Positions 1 to 5,289 of a stretch of 20,102 bases of DNA are shown in pieces (the first letter of the stretch is position 1; the number at the start of each line of letters is the position of its first letter). Source of the DNA: Patescibacteria group bacterium. GTDB taxonomy: Bacteria; Patescibacteriota; Patescibacteriia; Patescibacteriales; VMTK01. The translations under genes and the position numbers were made by a program. Below the pieces are notes generated by a model. The model was not told where the DNA came from, did not search any database, and was given only the letters and a program-made list of their open reading frames with translations. The stretch is from assembly GCA_018896595.1 (NCBI GenBank), contig JAHIME010000089.1, positions 1 through 20,102 of the forward strand, read 5' to 3'.

Positions 1-117
1 AGATTTGCGTTCAAGGGGCGCAAAAAAGAAAGAAAAATAGATGAAAATGATAAAAAGTTAACAATAGTTAACCAAAGTTAATGATAATTGATTAATTTTT
101 GTTAAATTTTTATCAAA

Positions 118-140
118 GTCGCCTTTTGGCGACAGACCCT
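118..140. repeat. Short hairpin with a MITE-like end
   Basis: GTCGCC and GGCGAC flank a TTTT loop at 118-133. The stretch TTTGGCGACAGACCCT (125-140) matches 15 of 16 bases of the right end of the 161-bp inverted-repeat element near trmD (ends at 18143). It may be a remnant or a short relative of that element. No T-run follows on either strand, so a terminator role is not supported. Confidence 0.45.
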
Positions 141-252
141 AAACATAGCGTAAGTTGTTAATAACGTTAAAAAAATAAAATATATAATTTAATATACTCG
201 TTATATAAATAAAACTGGAAATTTCTAATAAAAAAAATTTTTCAAGTTTTTG

Positions 253-264
253 CCTAGTACTAGG
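253..264. promoter_or_regulatory. Perfect 12-bp palindrome CCTAGTACTAGG, possible operator
   Basis: A perfect palindrome lies about 105 bp upstream of the first pilin start and just ahead of a -10-like TATAAC at 285-290. No -35 box at normal spacing is visible. An operator or activator site for the pilin promoter is plausible but rests on symmetry alone. Confidence 0.25.
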
Positions 265-294
265 TATTAAAATTTATGCGTTTGTATAACGGGT

Positions 295-369
295 TAAGAC
301 GGCGATAATCCGTAGGAACAGGACAATGTCCTGTTCCCGCCTTAATCGCCGCAAGAAAGGGGGTGACAA
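295..369 (+). promoter_or_regulatory. Folded 5' leader and very strong ribosome binding site of the first pilin
   Basis: A perfect 10-bp stem with a 3-nt loop (315-324/328-337) is nested inside an outer GGCGAT/ATCGCC pairing (301-306/345-350). An alternative outer pairing of TTAAG with CTTAA is also possible. Immediately after it, AGAAAGGGGGTGA at 354-366 matches 12 of 13 bases of the complement of the 16S 3' tail present in this same window (19743-19755). The spacing to the ATG at 370 is good. Most other genes here have weak or no Shine-Dalgarno, so this leader marks the first pilin as highly translated or specifically regulated. Confidence 0.65.
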
Positions 370-759
370 ATGAACAAGAAATTATTTAAAAATTTAATCG
401 CCTTTGCCATGGTAATGGCGATTGCATTCACGATCGCCACTCCGGTTTTAGCCGTCGTGGATCCATGGGGAGGGACAAAAGGTGATGTTGAAGCCGAGAT
501 CGGCTTAGGCACTGAAGATCCGAGAATAATCGCCGGCGCCGTAATTAATGTAATGCTGGGCTTTCTGGGCATCATCGCCGTGGTTCTTATCTTGTTTGCC
601 GGCTTTAAATGGATGACCGCGGCCGGCAGTGAAGACAAAGTGGCTGAAGCCAAGAAATTACTGGCCGGCGGCGTAATCGGCTTGGTAATTATTTTAGCCG
701 CCTGGGGTCTGGCAACATACGTTATCGACATCCTGCTTGAAGCGACTGCCAATGTTTAG
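370..759 (+). CDS. T4SS_pilin family (TrbC/VirB2-like) protein, pilin 1, candidate major subunit
   Basis: This is a 129-residue secreted membrane protein: a basic N-terminus, a hydrophobic signal segment (about 8-27) ending in PVLA, a short acidic linker, then two hydrophobic helices (about 54-75 and 95-118) separated by a polar loop with WMTAAG. That is the architecture of VirB2/TrbC pilins and the CPR T4SS_pilin family, whose members form pili or a secretion channel in the membrane. It differs from the next five paralogues by having FAGFKWMTAAGSEDK instead of a YGGY/AGYN loop. It alone has a folded leader and a near-perfect ribosome binding site, and it is separated from the rest by two hairpins. 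From this I infer that it is the abundant subunit; family assignment is firm, the precise role is not. Confidence 0.85.
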   Translation: MNKKLFKNLIAFAMVMAIAFTIATPVLAVVDPWGGTKGDVEAEIGLGTEDPRIIAGAVINVMLGFLGIIAVVLILFAGFKWMTAAGSEDKVAEAKKLLAGGVIGLVIILAAWGLATYVIDILLEATANV

Positions 760-820
760 TTGATAAAACAGTTTATCAAAATAAAAACAATGCAGAGAGA
801 TATAAAATATCTCTGCATTG
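760..820 (+). promoter_or_regulatory. Two hairpins between pilin 1 and pilin 2
   Basis: Right after the TAG stop, TTGATAAA and TTTATCAA form a perfect 8-bp stem (760-767/772-779). A second, stronger hairpin at 788-820 pairs CAATGCAGA...GATAT with its complement around an AAA loop, with a 2-nt bulge. Neither is followed by a proper T-run, so full termination is doubtful. They look like mRNA 3'-end stabilisers, processing stems or partial attenuators that would lower expression of the downstream pilins relative to pilin 1. Confidence 0.5.
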
Positions 821-835
821 CCGCTAACATAAAAC

Positions 836-862
836 ACGGAACACGGAACATGGAACAAGAAA
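836..862. repeat. Dispersed GGAACA(T/C) short tandem repeat, copy 1
   Basis: ACGGAAC and ATGGAAC units are repeated here, ending in ACATGGAACAAGAAA. The same 15-mer occurs at about 13815-13829 behind the ROK kinase gene. Both copies sit next to strong hairpins. It looks like a dispersed intergenic repeat rather than coding DNA. Confidence 0.5.
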
Positions 863-912
863 AGTTTGTGTTAGGAGCAATGCGGAAAATGGTTGTTTAA
901 ATATAATATTTT

Positions 913-1305
913 ATGCTTGTTAAAGAAAAAAAAATTTTAATTATTATTATTTTATTTCTTTTAGCTTTTTTCGCGTTAACTCAAAGCATTGTTTTGGCGG
1001 CTGACAGCGATAAATACGGCTTAGAGGCAACCGCCGGCGCGGCTCAATTGTCTACGAAAGATAAAGACATATCATTAACAATCGGCAAAGTTGTCGGCGC
1101 CGGTTTGGCTTTTATCGGAGTCATCTTTTTTCTTTTGATTATTTACGGCGGGCTTTTATGGATGACGGCGCGGGGCAATGAACAGCAGGTTACTAAGGCA
1201 AAGGATTTGATTATTTCAGCTGTAATCGGCTTGGTTATAGTATTGTCGGCTTACGCCATAACAAAATATGTCGGCGGAATATTCGGCCAGACTAGCAGCG
1301 GGTAG
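913..1305 (+). CDS. T4SS_pilin family protein, pilin 2
   Basis: 130 residues: a lysine-rich start, a signal helix (about 7-29) ending in IVLA, a variable periplasmic linker, then helix 1 (about 58-80), the loop YGGLLWMTARGNEQQV, and helix 2 (about 94-115). This is the conserved T4SS_pilin core. No Shine-Dalgarno is visible before the ATG; a TATAAT at 902-907 lacks a spaced -35. The stretch TGGATGACGGCGCGGGGCAA and the bases after it recur in pilin 4, pointing to duplication or conversion within the array. It is likely a minor or alternative subunit of the same appendage or export system; which system is unknown. Confidence 0.83.
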   Translation: MLVKEKKILIIIILFLLAFFALTQSIVLAADSDKYGLEATAGAAQLSTKDKDISLTIGKVVGAGLAFIGVIFFLLIIYGGLLWMTARGNEQQVTKAKDLIISAVIGLVIVLSAYAITKYVGGIFGQTSSG

Positions 1306-1392
1306 ATATGGATATTTTGTAATTCAAGTTTAAAGCATGTTTAATACTTAAGAAAAATTTTGATCAATAGATTTTTTACACAGCAACTAATT

Positions 1393-1797
1393 ATGAAAAA
1401 ATTGTTGGCTATATCTGCGCGTTTATTTATTGCAGTTAGCTTATTGTTCGTATTTAATATAAATTTTATTTTTGCGGAAACTCAGTTTGAAAAAGGGCTG
1501 AATGACACCGCTCAAGGCACAGGGCATGCTGAAATGGCAGGCATAAAAGATAAAACCCCTGCCGAATTAATAGGGCAAGCCGTTAACGGAGTTTTGGCGT
1601 TTCTGGGAGTAATTTTTTTAATGTTAATGATTTACGGCGGCTATTTATGGATGACGGCGGCCGGCAATGAAACGCGGGTGGAAAAAGCCAAAGGCATAAT
1701 CAAAGACGCCATAATCGGCTTGATTGTGGTTTTGGCGGCTTACGGGATTGCGGCATTCGTTGGCAATATATTGATCCCTAAAACTGCCGCAACATAA
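1393..1797 (+). CDS. T4SS_pilin family protein, pilin 3
   Basis: 134 residues from the ATG at 1393. The frame opens upstream at a TTG (1360), but the ATG start gives a normal MKK-type signal peptide (helix about 7-28 ending in IFAE), so I chose it. After a polar linker with KDKTPAELIGQ, the two-helix core follows: helix 1 (about 61-82), loop YGGYLWMTAAGNETRVEKAK, helix 2 (about 101-123). The acidic or glycine-rich linker between signal peptide and core is the most variable part of all paralogues, so surface chemistry probably differs between subunits. It lies 87 bp after pilin 2 and 26 bp before pilin 4, consistent with one transcript. Confidence 0.83.
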   Translation: MKKLLAISARLFIAVSLLFVFNINFIFAETQFEKGLNDTAQGTGHAEMAGIKDKTPAELIGQAVNGVLAFLGVIFLMLMIYGGYLWMTAAGNETRVEKAKGIIKDAIIGLIVVLAAYGIAAFVGNILIPKTAAT

Positions 1798-1823
1798 GAC
1801 CTTTTGCAAAAAGTCTATAAAAT

Positions 1824-2255
1824 ATGCGTAAATTTATTACAAAAATTATAATATTTTCTGTTGTTTTGCTAATCGGCTTGTCTTCAATCGCTTATAGCGC
1901 TAATCTTCAAGATGCCTTTAAAACAAGCGAAGGAAGCTCTAAAGACCCATTAGACGCCGCCGCCGGAGCCGCGGGCTATAATATAAAAGCGCAAGAAGGT
2001 TCCGCCACTCTGGAAGGAATAATAAGCACTATTATTCAGACCGCTCTTTCCTTTTTAGGTATTGTTTTTTTAATATTAATGATTTACGGCGGCTATCTGT
2101 GGATGACGGCGCGGGGCAATGAACAGCAAGTGGAGAAAGCCAAAAATTTGCTTACCGCCGCCATTGTCGGCTTGATTATTGTTTTAGCCGCTTACACAAT
2201 CAGTTATTTCGTGATTCAAATGCTGGGCGAACAAACATTAAAACCGGCGCAATAG
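1824..2255 (+). CDS. T4SS_pilin family protein, pilin 4
   Basis: 143 residues. A signal helix (about 5-25, ending in AYSA) is followed by the longest linker of the array, with a small-residue patch DAAAGAAG, then helix 1 (about 67-90), loop YGGYLWMTARGNEQQVEKAK and helix 2 (about 108-133). The core is closest to pilin 2 in the loop (the shared ARGNEQQV, with long stretches identical at DNA level). The C-terminus is extended (LGEQTLKPAQ). It precedes pilin 5 by only five bases, so they are almost certainly co-transcribed and perhaps translationally coupled. Confidence 0.83.
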   Translation: MRKFITKIIIFSVVLLIGLSSIAYSANLQDAFKTSEGSSKDPLDAAAGAAGYNIKAQEGSATLEGIISTIIQTALSFLGIVFLILMIYGGYLWMTARGNEQQVEKAKNLLTAAIVGLIIVLAAYTISYFVIQMLGEQTLKPAQ

Positions 2256-2260
2256 AAGTT

Positions 2261-2647
2261 ATGAAAAAAATATTTAAACAAATTTTAATTTTAATTTGCT
2301 TGGTAGGGATACTGATTTTGCCCTATTTCGTGTTTGCCCAACAAAGCACGGCGCCGTTAGACAAGCTGAAGAAAGTCGGCGAAGGCGAAGGAGGCTACGC
2401 GCCATACAGCGAAACAACTTTTGCCGTAATGGCCGGCACAATAGTTCAGGCGTTTTTGAGTTTACTGGGCATTATTTTTATAATACTGATTCTTTATGCC
2501 GGCTATAACTGGATGACTGCCGGCGGGGAAGAGGAAAAAATCAGGAAAGCGAAAGACACGCTGTGGCGGGCGATTATCGGCTTGATTATTATTGTCGGAT
2601 CTTACGCCATTTGGAATTTTGTTTTTAAGTATTTAATAGAAAGTTAA
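2261..2647 (+). CDS. T4SS_pilin family protein, pilin 5
   Basis: 128 residues: signal helix (about 7-25) ending in VFAQ, a charged and glycine-rich linker (LKKVGEGEGGYAPYSE), helix 1 (about 59-80), loop YAGYNWMTAGGEEEKIRKAK, helix 2 (about 99-124). With pilin 6 it forms a subgroup with YNWMTAGGEEEKIRKAKD in place of YGGYLWMTA. The two share 53 identical consecutive nucleotides over this loop (2498-2550 and 2903-2955). The start is 5 bp behind the previous stop and there is no clear Shine-Dalgarno. Confidence 0.83.
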   Translation: MKKIFKQILILICLVGILILPYFVFAQQSTAPLDKLKKVGEGEGGYAPYSETTFAVMAGTIVQAFLSLLGIIFIILILYAGYNWMTAGGEEEKIRKAKDTLWRAIIGLIIIVGSYAIWNFVFKYLIES

Positions 2648-2656
2648 AAAATTAGT

Positions 2657-3073
2657 ATGAATAAATATGTTAAAAAATTTAATTTATTAATTATTCCAGC
2701 GGCAGTTTTGTTGTTGAATTTTAATTTTGTTTCTGCGGGGCTATTAAACACTGAAACAGCGTCTGATATTAAATCACAAGCGCAGGGCTTTAGCGCTTTT
2801 GCCGGCTTTGACGACTCTACCACAATCGGCGGAGTTATCGCTCTTGTTGTTCAAGCGTTTTTAGGGCTTTTGGGAATAATTTTTTTAATTTTAATAATAA
2901 CAGCCGGCTATAACTGGATGACTGCCGGCGGGGAAGAGGAAAAAATCAGGAAAGCCAAGGATATGATTCAGCGGGCGATAATCGGCTTAATCATCATCAT
3001 CGCCGCCTACGCCATCACTTATTTTGTGTTTAAGAATTTGGGAGGAGTGGCTGGAAGCGGATTTCAAGAATAA
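2657..3073 (+). CDS. T4SS_pilin family protein, pilin 6, last of the array
   Basis: 138 residues. The signal helix (about 9-27) ends in FVSAG; the linker carries SDIKSQAQGFSAFAGFDDS; helix 1 (about 59-82), loop TAGYNWMTAGGEEEKIRKAK and helix 2 (about 104-127) complete the family core, followed by a short glycine-rich tail. The start is 9 bp after pilin 5. A strong terminator at 3098-3130 follows, so it closes the transcription unit. No ATPase, VirB4/VirD4 or peptidase gene is adjacent, so the assembly machinery must be encoded elsewhere. Confidence 0.83.
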   Translation: MNKYVKKFNLLIIPAAVLLLNFNFVSAGLLNTETASDIKSQAQGFSAFAGFDDSTTIGGVIALVVQAFLGLLGIIFLILIITAGYNWMTAGGEEEKIRKAKDMIQRAIIGLIIIIAAYAITYFVFKNLGGVAGSGFQE

Positions 3074-3097
3074 ATTTAATTAATTTTGGTATTTTTT

Positions 3098-3130
3098 AAA
3101 GAGGGTGTTGTAATTGAACACCCTCTTTTT
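3098..3130 (+). terminator. Rho-independent terminator of the pilin array
   Basis: AAAGAGGGTGTT (3098-3109) pairs perfectly with AACACCCTCTTT across a 7-nt loop and is followed by a T-run on the + strand. On the - strand the stem is followed by AAAA, so it works best for the pilins. The lipoprotein gene converges on it. Confidence 0.9.
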
Positions 3131-3139
3131 TGTTGTTGG

Positions 3140-3649
3140 TTATTGGCGAGTTAAGTTGAACTTGAGGTCAACTTCGCAGCCGAGAAAAACTTTTTTGTTT
3201 TTTAGTTTACTTGTATCTGGTCTTGGTTGCCAGATAATTTTTCCTTCAGTATTTTTGAATATTATTTTTTCCGGAATATACGATAGCTCCAGAAACGCAT
3301 ATCCATTGTTGGCCGGCAGATCGAAATAACTTCCCAGTTCCGGATGATAAACTTTAGCAGGTTTGTTTGTAAGGTTGGTTGCCACAAAGCAATATTTAGA
3401 AGTTGATCTTAAGACCTTTCCCTCTTTGTGGCGAGCAAGAGCTTCAGATTCAGTATCGGCTCTTTTTTTGATGGCATAGGCTGTTGCTAATTCTACCGGT
3501 CCTGCGTCAGGATTTAATATGCTAATATTATACCCATCATGTTCAATAGAACCATCTTGATTGGCTGTTTGCAAACTTGAATGACGCTTACCCATACAGC
3601 CCACCAACATAAAAACAATAAAAATTCCTAAAAGTATCTTTTTTTTCAT
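3140..3649 (-). CDS. Small secreted lipoprotein of unknown function
   Basis: 169 residues. The N-terminus MKKKILLGIFIVFMLVGC is a lipoprotein signal peptide with lipobox LVGC (Cys18), so it should be lipidated and cut by signal peptidase II (lspA is at 5746). The mature part has no family I recognise. It is moderately basic, with a central helix-like stretch rich in charged residues (AYAIKKRADTESEALARHKE) and a C-terminal half that looks like a small beta domain (CFVATNLTNKPAKVYHPE, IWQPRPD). The ribosome binding site AAGGAGGGG is strong and well spaced from the ATG. It has its own near-consensus promoter (3725-3753), divergent from that of the 3D-domain gene. Confidence 0.8.
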   Translation of the reverse strand: MKKKILLGIFIVFMLVGCMGKRHSSLQTANQDGSIEHDGYNISILNPDAGPVELATAYAIKKRADTESEALARHKEGKVLRSTSKYCFVATNLTNKPAKVYHPELGSYFDLPANNGYAFLELSYIPEKIIFKNTEGKIIWQPRPDTSKLKNKKVFLGCEVDLKFNLTRQ

Positions 3650-3724
3650 AGTAATCCCCTCCTTATTTTTTAGTTTTTTTATTTTTATTAAAATGTTAAA
3701 ATTTGCAAGGTGCGGTAATATAAA

Positions 3725-3753
3725 ACAATATCATTTTTTTCTCTACCTGTCAA
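3725..3753 (-). promoter_or_regulatory. Promoter for the lipoprotein gene
   Basis: Read on the minus strand: TTGACA (3748-3753), a 17-bp spacer, then TATTGT (3725-3730). The transcript would have a leader of about 70 nt before the strong ribosome binding site. The -35 box forms half of the palindrome TGTCAAGCTTGACA shared with the opposite promoter. Confidence 0.8.
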
Positions 3754-3755
3754 GC

Positions 3756-3784
3756 TTGACATATTTTGAATAATTTGCTACGAT
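3756..3784 (+). promoter_or_regulatory. Promoter toward the 3D-domain gene, back to back with the lipoprotein promoter
   Basis: TTGACA (3756-3761), a 17-bp spacer, and TACGAT (3779-3784) preceded by TGC, an extended -10. The -35 overlaps the 14-bp perfect palindrome at 3748-3761, so the two polymerases must compete for the same DNA, and any protein bound to the palindrome would affect both genes. Confidence 0.8.
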
Positions 3785-3805
3785 ACTATAATTTCTTAAA
3801 GTGAT

Positions 3806-3831
3806 CCTATCATTTATTGATAGGGTTTTTT
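3806..3831 (+). terminator. Terminator-like hairpin about 15 nt after the transcription start
   Basis: CCTATCA (3806-3812) pairs with TGATAGG (3818-3824) across a 5-nt loop, followed by TTTTTT. It lies directly downstream of the strong promoter and 80 bp before the 3D-domain gene. It would give a transcript of only about 40 nt, acting as an attenuator of the gene or making a tiny RNA. Confidence 0.7.
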
Positions 3832-3910
3832 GTTTGGCACACATTTTACGCAAATCACTATACGAATTAAACACAGATTATATTTAATTTTAGCCAAAAA
3901 ATAACAATTT

Positions 3911-4489
3911 ATGAGAAAAAAAGGAAAAAAATATAAACATATTATTTCGCTTAAATTAGCTAAATATTTAGATTTAGCGCTGATTTTTATTTTATTATTT
4001 GATTATTTGCTTTATCCTTTGCCGGCCATTGCGCGAGCCGATGCGGGTAATAATAATTATATTATTGAAAAACAAGTAATTCTAATGAAAATATTAGATG
4101 TTGGCGCAATTGATAAAACTGTTTTTTTGAACAACAGCCAAGAAGAAGAAAATCATTTGCCGGTTAATAGCAATATTAAAGAAGTAAAATTGTCCGGCAA
4201 TTATACTATTACCGCTTATAATTCAAAAGCGGGTCAAACCGACAACAGCCCTTGTATTACAGCGAATGGTTTTGATGTCTGCAAGAATGGCGTAGAAGAC
4301 ACCGTAGCGGCTAATTTTTTGCCATTCGGCGCCAAAGTGAGAATTCCCGATTTATTCGGCGACAGGGTGTTTGTTGTGCGCGACAGAATGCACCCAAGGC
4401 ATAAAAATCGCTTGGATATTTGGATGATAAATTATGAGGATGCCAAACAATTCGGCGTTAAAGTAGCCAAAATTGAAGTATTGGAATAA
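3911..4489 (+). CDS. Secreted 3D-domain protein (double-psi beta-barrel, cell-wall-active type)
   Basis: 192 residues. A lysine-rich cytoplasmic start and one hydrophobic segment (about 17-40, with a possible cleavage near AIARA) export or anchor it. Residues 97-191 match the 3D domain, named for conserved aspartates and related to the MltA/RlpA double-psi barrel: TITAYNS (99-105), TANGFDV, an FGAKVRIP strand, then VVRDRMHPRHKNRLDIWM with Asp158 and Asp169. Family members such as YuiC and the Rpf-linked 3D proteins cleave or bind peptidoglycan, so a role in opening or trimming the wall is likely, perhaps for pilus passage, which is inference. The leader has an attenuator-like hairpin, and a terminator follows the gene. 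Confidence 0.8.
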   Translation: MRKKGKKYKHIISLKLAKYLDLALIFILLFDYLLYPLPAIARADAGNNNYIIEKQVILMKILDVGAIDKTVFLNNSQEEENHLPVNSNIKEVKLSGNYTITAYNSKAGQTDNSPCITANGFDVCKNGVEDTVAANFLPFGAKVRIPDLFGDRVFVVRDRMHPRHKNRLDIWMINYEDAKQFGVKVAKIEVLE

Positions 4490-4517
4490 GCCACATAACT
4501 CATAACTCACAACAATT

Positions 4518-4548
4518 ATCCCCTGCTGCGGGGATTTTGTTTTTTTTA
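4518..4548 (+). terminator. Terminator of the 3D-domain gene
   Basis: ATCCCC (4518-4523) pairs with GGGGAT (4530-4535) across a 6-nt loop, followed by TTTGTTTTTTT. Confidence 0.85.
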
Positions 4549-4554
4549 TAGAGC

Positions 4555-4583
4555 TTGTTATTAAGCTAAAATTTTGTTATATT
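4555..4583 (+). promoter_or_regulatory. Promoter for tRNA-Cys
   Basis: TTGTTA (4555-4560), a 17-bp spacer and TATATT (4578-4583) with TGT in front of the -10 (extended type). The predicted start is about 14 nt before the tRNA. Confidence 0.7.
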
Positions 4584-4603
4584 GAGAGTGTAGAAAACAT
4601 ATC

Positions 4604-4674
<71 letters not shown>

Positions 4675-4679
4675 CATAA

Positions 4680-4950
4680 TATAACATTTTTAGTCTACAG
4701 CAATCTGGACTTTAAATATTTTAATAAAATAATGTGTTATTTGTAGAATATTCAGTTATTATTATTTAAAGTCCACAGCAATGTAGACTAAAAGTATGTG
4801 GATAACTGTGGATAAATTGTTAAGAATGTGGATAACTATTAATTTAAAGTCTACAAAACTGTAGACTTTAAAAGTATATAAAAAAATATTAATATACAAT
4901 TTAGCTAATGTTAGTATATTGTTTGTAATAATAATTATTTTTCTTTTCGG
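4680..4950. other. Origin-like block: phased DnaA boxes beside very AT-rich DNA
   Basis: TGTGGATAA, the exact complement of the consensus DnaA box TTATCCACA, occurs three times in the same orientation at 4797-4805, 4807-4815 and 4827-4835, starting 10 and 20 bp apart, so on the same helical face. An extremely AT-rich stretch follows at 4868-4950 and could serve as an unwinding element. The three palindromes above are interleaved. No dnaA or dnaN lies in the window. The rRNA and most genes to the right point toward this site, which is unusual for a chromosomal origin. A DnaA-titration or regulatory site is the alternative. Confidence 0.5.
4692..4867. promoter_or_regulatory. Three 20-bp palindromes spaced exactly 78 bp apart
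   Basis: Sites at 4692-4711, 4770-4789 and 4848-4867 fit the consensus AGTCYACANNNNTGTRGACT; the third is the most symmetric and the first departs most from it. Start-to-start distance is 78 bp both times. The intervening 58-bp segments are only about half identical to each other, so this is either a decayed tandem repeat or an array of binding sites held at fixed spacing. The middle and last sites flank three DnaA boxes. I do not recognise the operator. Confidence 0.75.
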
Positions 4951-4951
4951 C

Positions 4952-4980
4952 TTGATTGATTGTTTATTTTATGGTATATT
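4952..4980 (+). promoter_or_regulatory. Promoter for the candidate non-coding RNA
   Basis: TTGATT (4952-4957), a 17-bp spacer and TATATT (4975-4980). There is no reading frame between it and the terminator at 5247-5277 longer than a 16-codon one. Confidence 0.65.
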
Positions 4981-4986
4981 AATAAT

Positions 4987-5277
4987 AACGCTTCTTACTA
5001 ATCTGCTTGGTCGGAGTTGAAACGATCATTATTAAAAATAAAAACAAAAAAACGGTAGACTCTTTAAATTAATAATATAAGAGGTTTACCAAAGATTGGT
5101 AAAAAGCAGCTTTAACAAATTCGACATAAAGCTCCAAATTTTCCCTGAGGATGATTTTCTTGCTTATCAATAAAATGATGAGCCAAGAAATAACTGCTTA
5201 GGGATGGGGCTCAGTATATTGGGTCATAAATTCATTTCTTATATAAAGAAGGGCCCTTCCTGGGCCCCTCTTTTTTT
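4987..5277 (+). ncRNA. Candidate structured non-coding RNA of unknown class, about 285 nt
   Basis: The unit runs from a good promoter to a strong terminator with no sizeable reading frame. Visible pairings include GGTCG/CGATC (5009-5034), GGTAGA..CTCTT with AAGAGGTTTACC (5054-5090), TTTACCAA/TTGGTAAA (5085-5103), AGCTTTA/TAAAGCT (5108-5132), and a long arm: AGCTCC/GGGGCT, TCCCTGAG/CTTAGGGA, then a 13-bp stem around ATAAAA (5158-5190). The second and third pairings compete for the same bases, so the RNA could switch folds. I looked for tmRNA, RNase P, SRP and 6S signatures and found none that fit. It could be a divergent housekeeping RNA or a new one. Confidence 0.5.
5247..5277 (+). terminator. 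GC-rich terminator of the candidate RNA
   Basis: GGGCCC (5251-5256) pairs with GGGCCC (5262-5267) across TTCCT, extended by AGA/TCT, and is followed by seven T. It also insulates the next promoter. Confidence 0.9.
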
Positions 5278-5289
5278 ACTCAAAACAGC

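Larger units (their letters stand above)
1..300. other. AT-rich non-coding region upstream of the pilin array
   Basis: I see no convincing reading frame here. The stretch 50-110 has several GTTAA/TTAAC-like words, and 165-240 is almost pure A/T with TATAAT-like strings (183-188) but no well-spaced -35 box. The recognisable elements are a small hairpin with a repeat-like end at 118-140 and a 12-bp palindrome at 253-264, listed separately. The upstream promoter of the pilin array probably lies here, but I cannot place it. Confidence 0.5.

Noticed and set aside
342..752. 136-codon frame antisense to pilin 1
   Set aside because: It mirrors the pilin coding sequence in another frame and lacks any recognisable protein features; the + strand pilin has a signal peptide, core motif and strong ribosome binding site.
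838..907. Promoter for pilin 2
   Set aside because: A perfect TATAAT at 902-907 has no -35 at 15-19 bp; the candidate TTGTGT lies 30 bp upstream.
4692..4867. CRISPR array
   Set aside because: Three repeats at regular spacing, but the repeats are palindromic operators with degenerate centres, the 58-bp spacers resemble each other, and there are no cas genes.
4692..4867. CopY/BlaI-type operators
   Set aside because: Those have TACA-NN-TGTA; here the gap between TACA and TGTA is four bases and the outer bases differ, with no BlaI/CopY-like gene nearby.
4987..5277. tmRNA, RNase P RNA, SRP RNA or 6S RNA
   Set aside because: An ATTCGACA string and a 16-codon frame recall tmRNA, but there is no tRNA-like end or alanine-rich tag. 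No RNase P P4 motif, no SRP GNAR tetraloop domain, and the length and single-strand layout do not fit 6S clearly.
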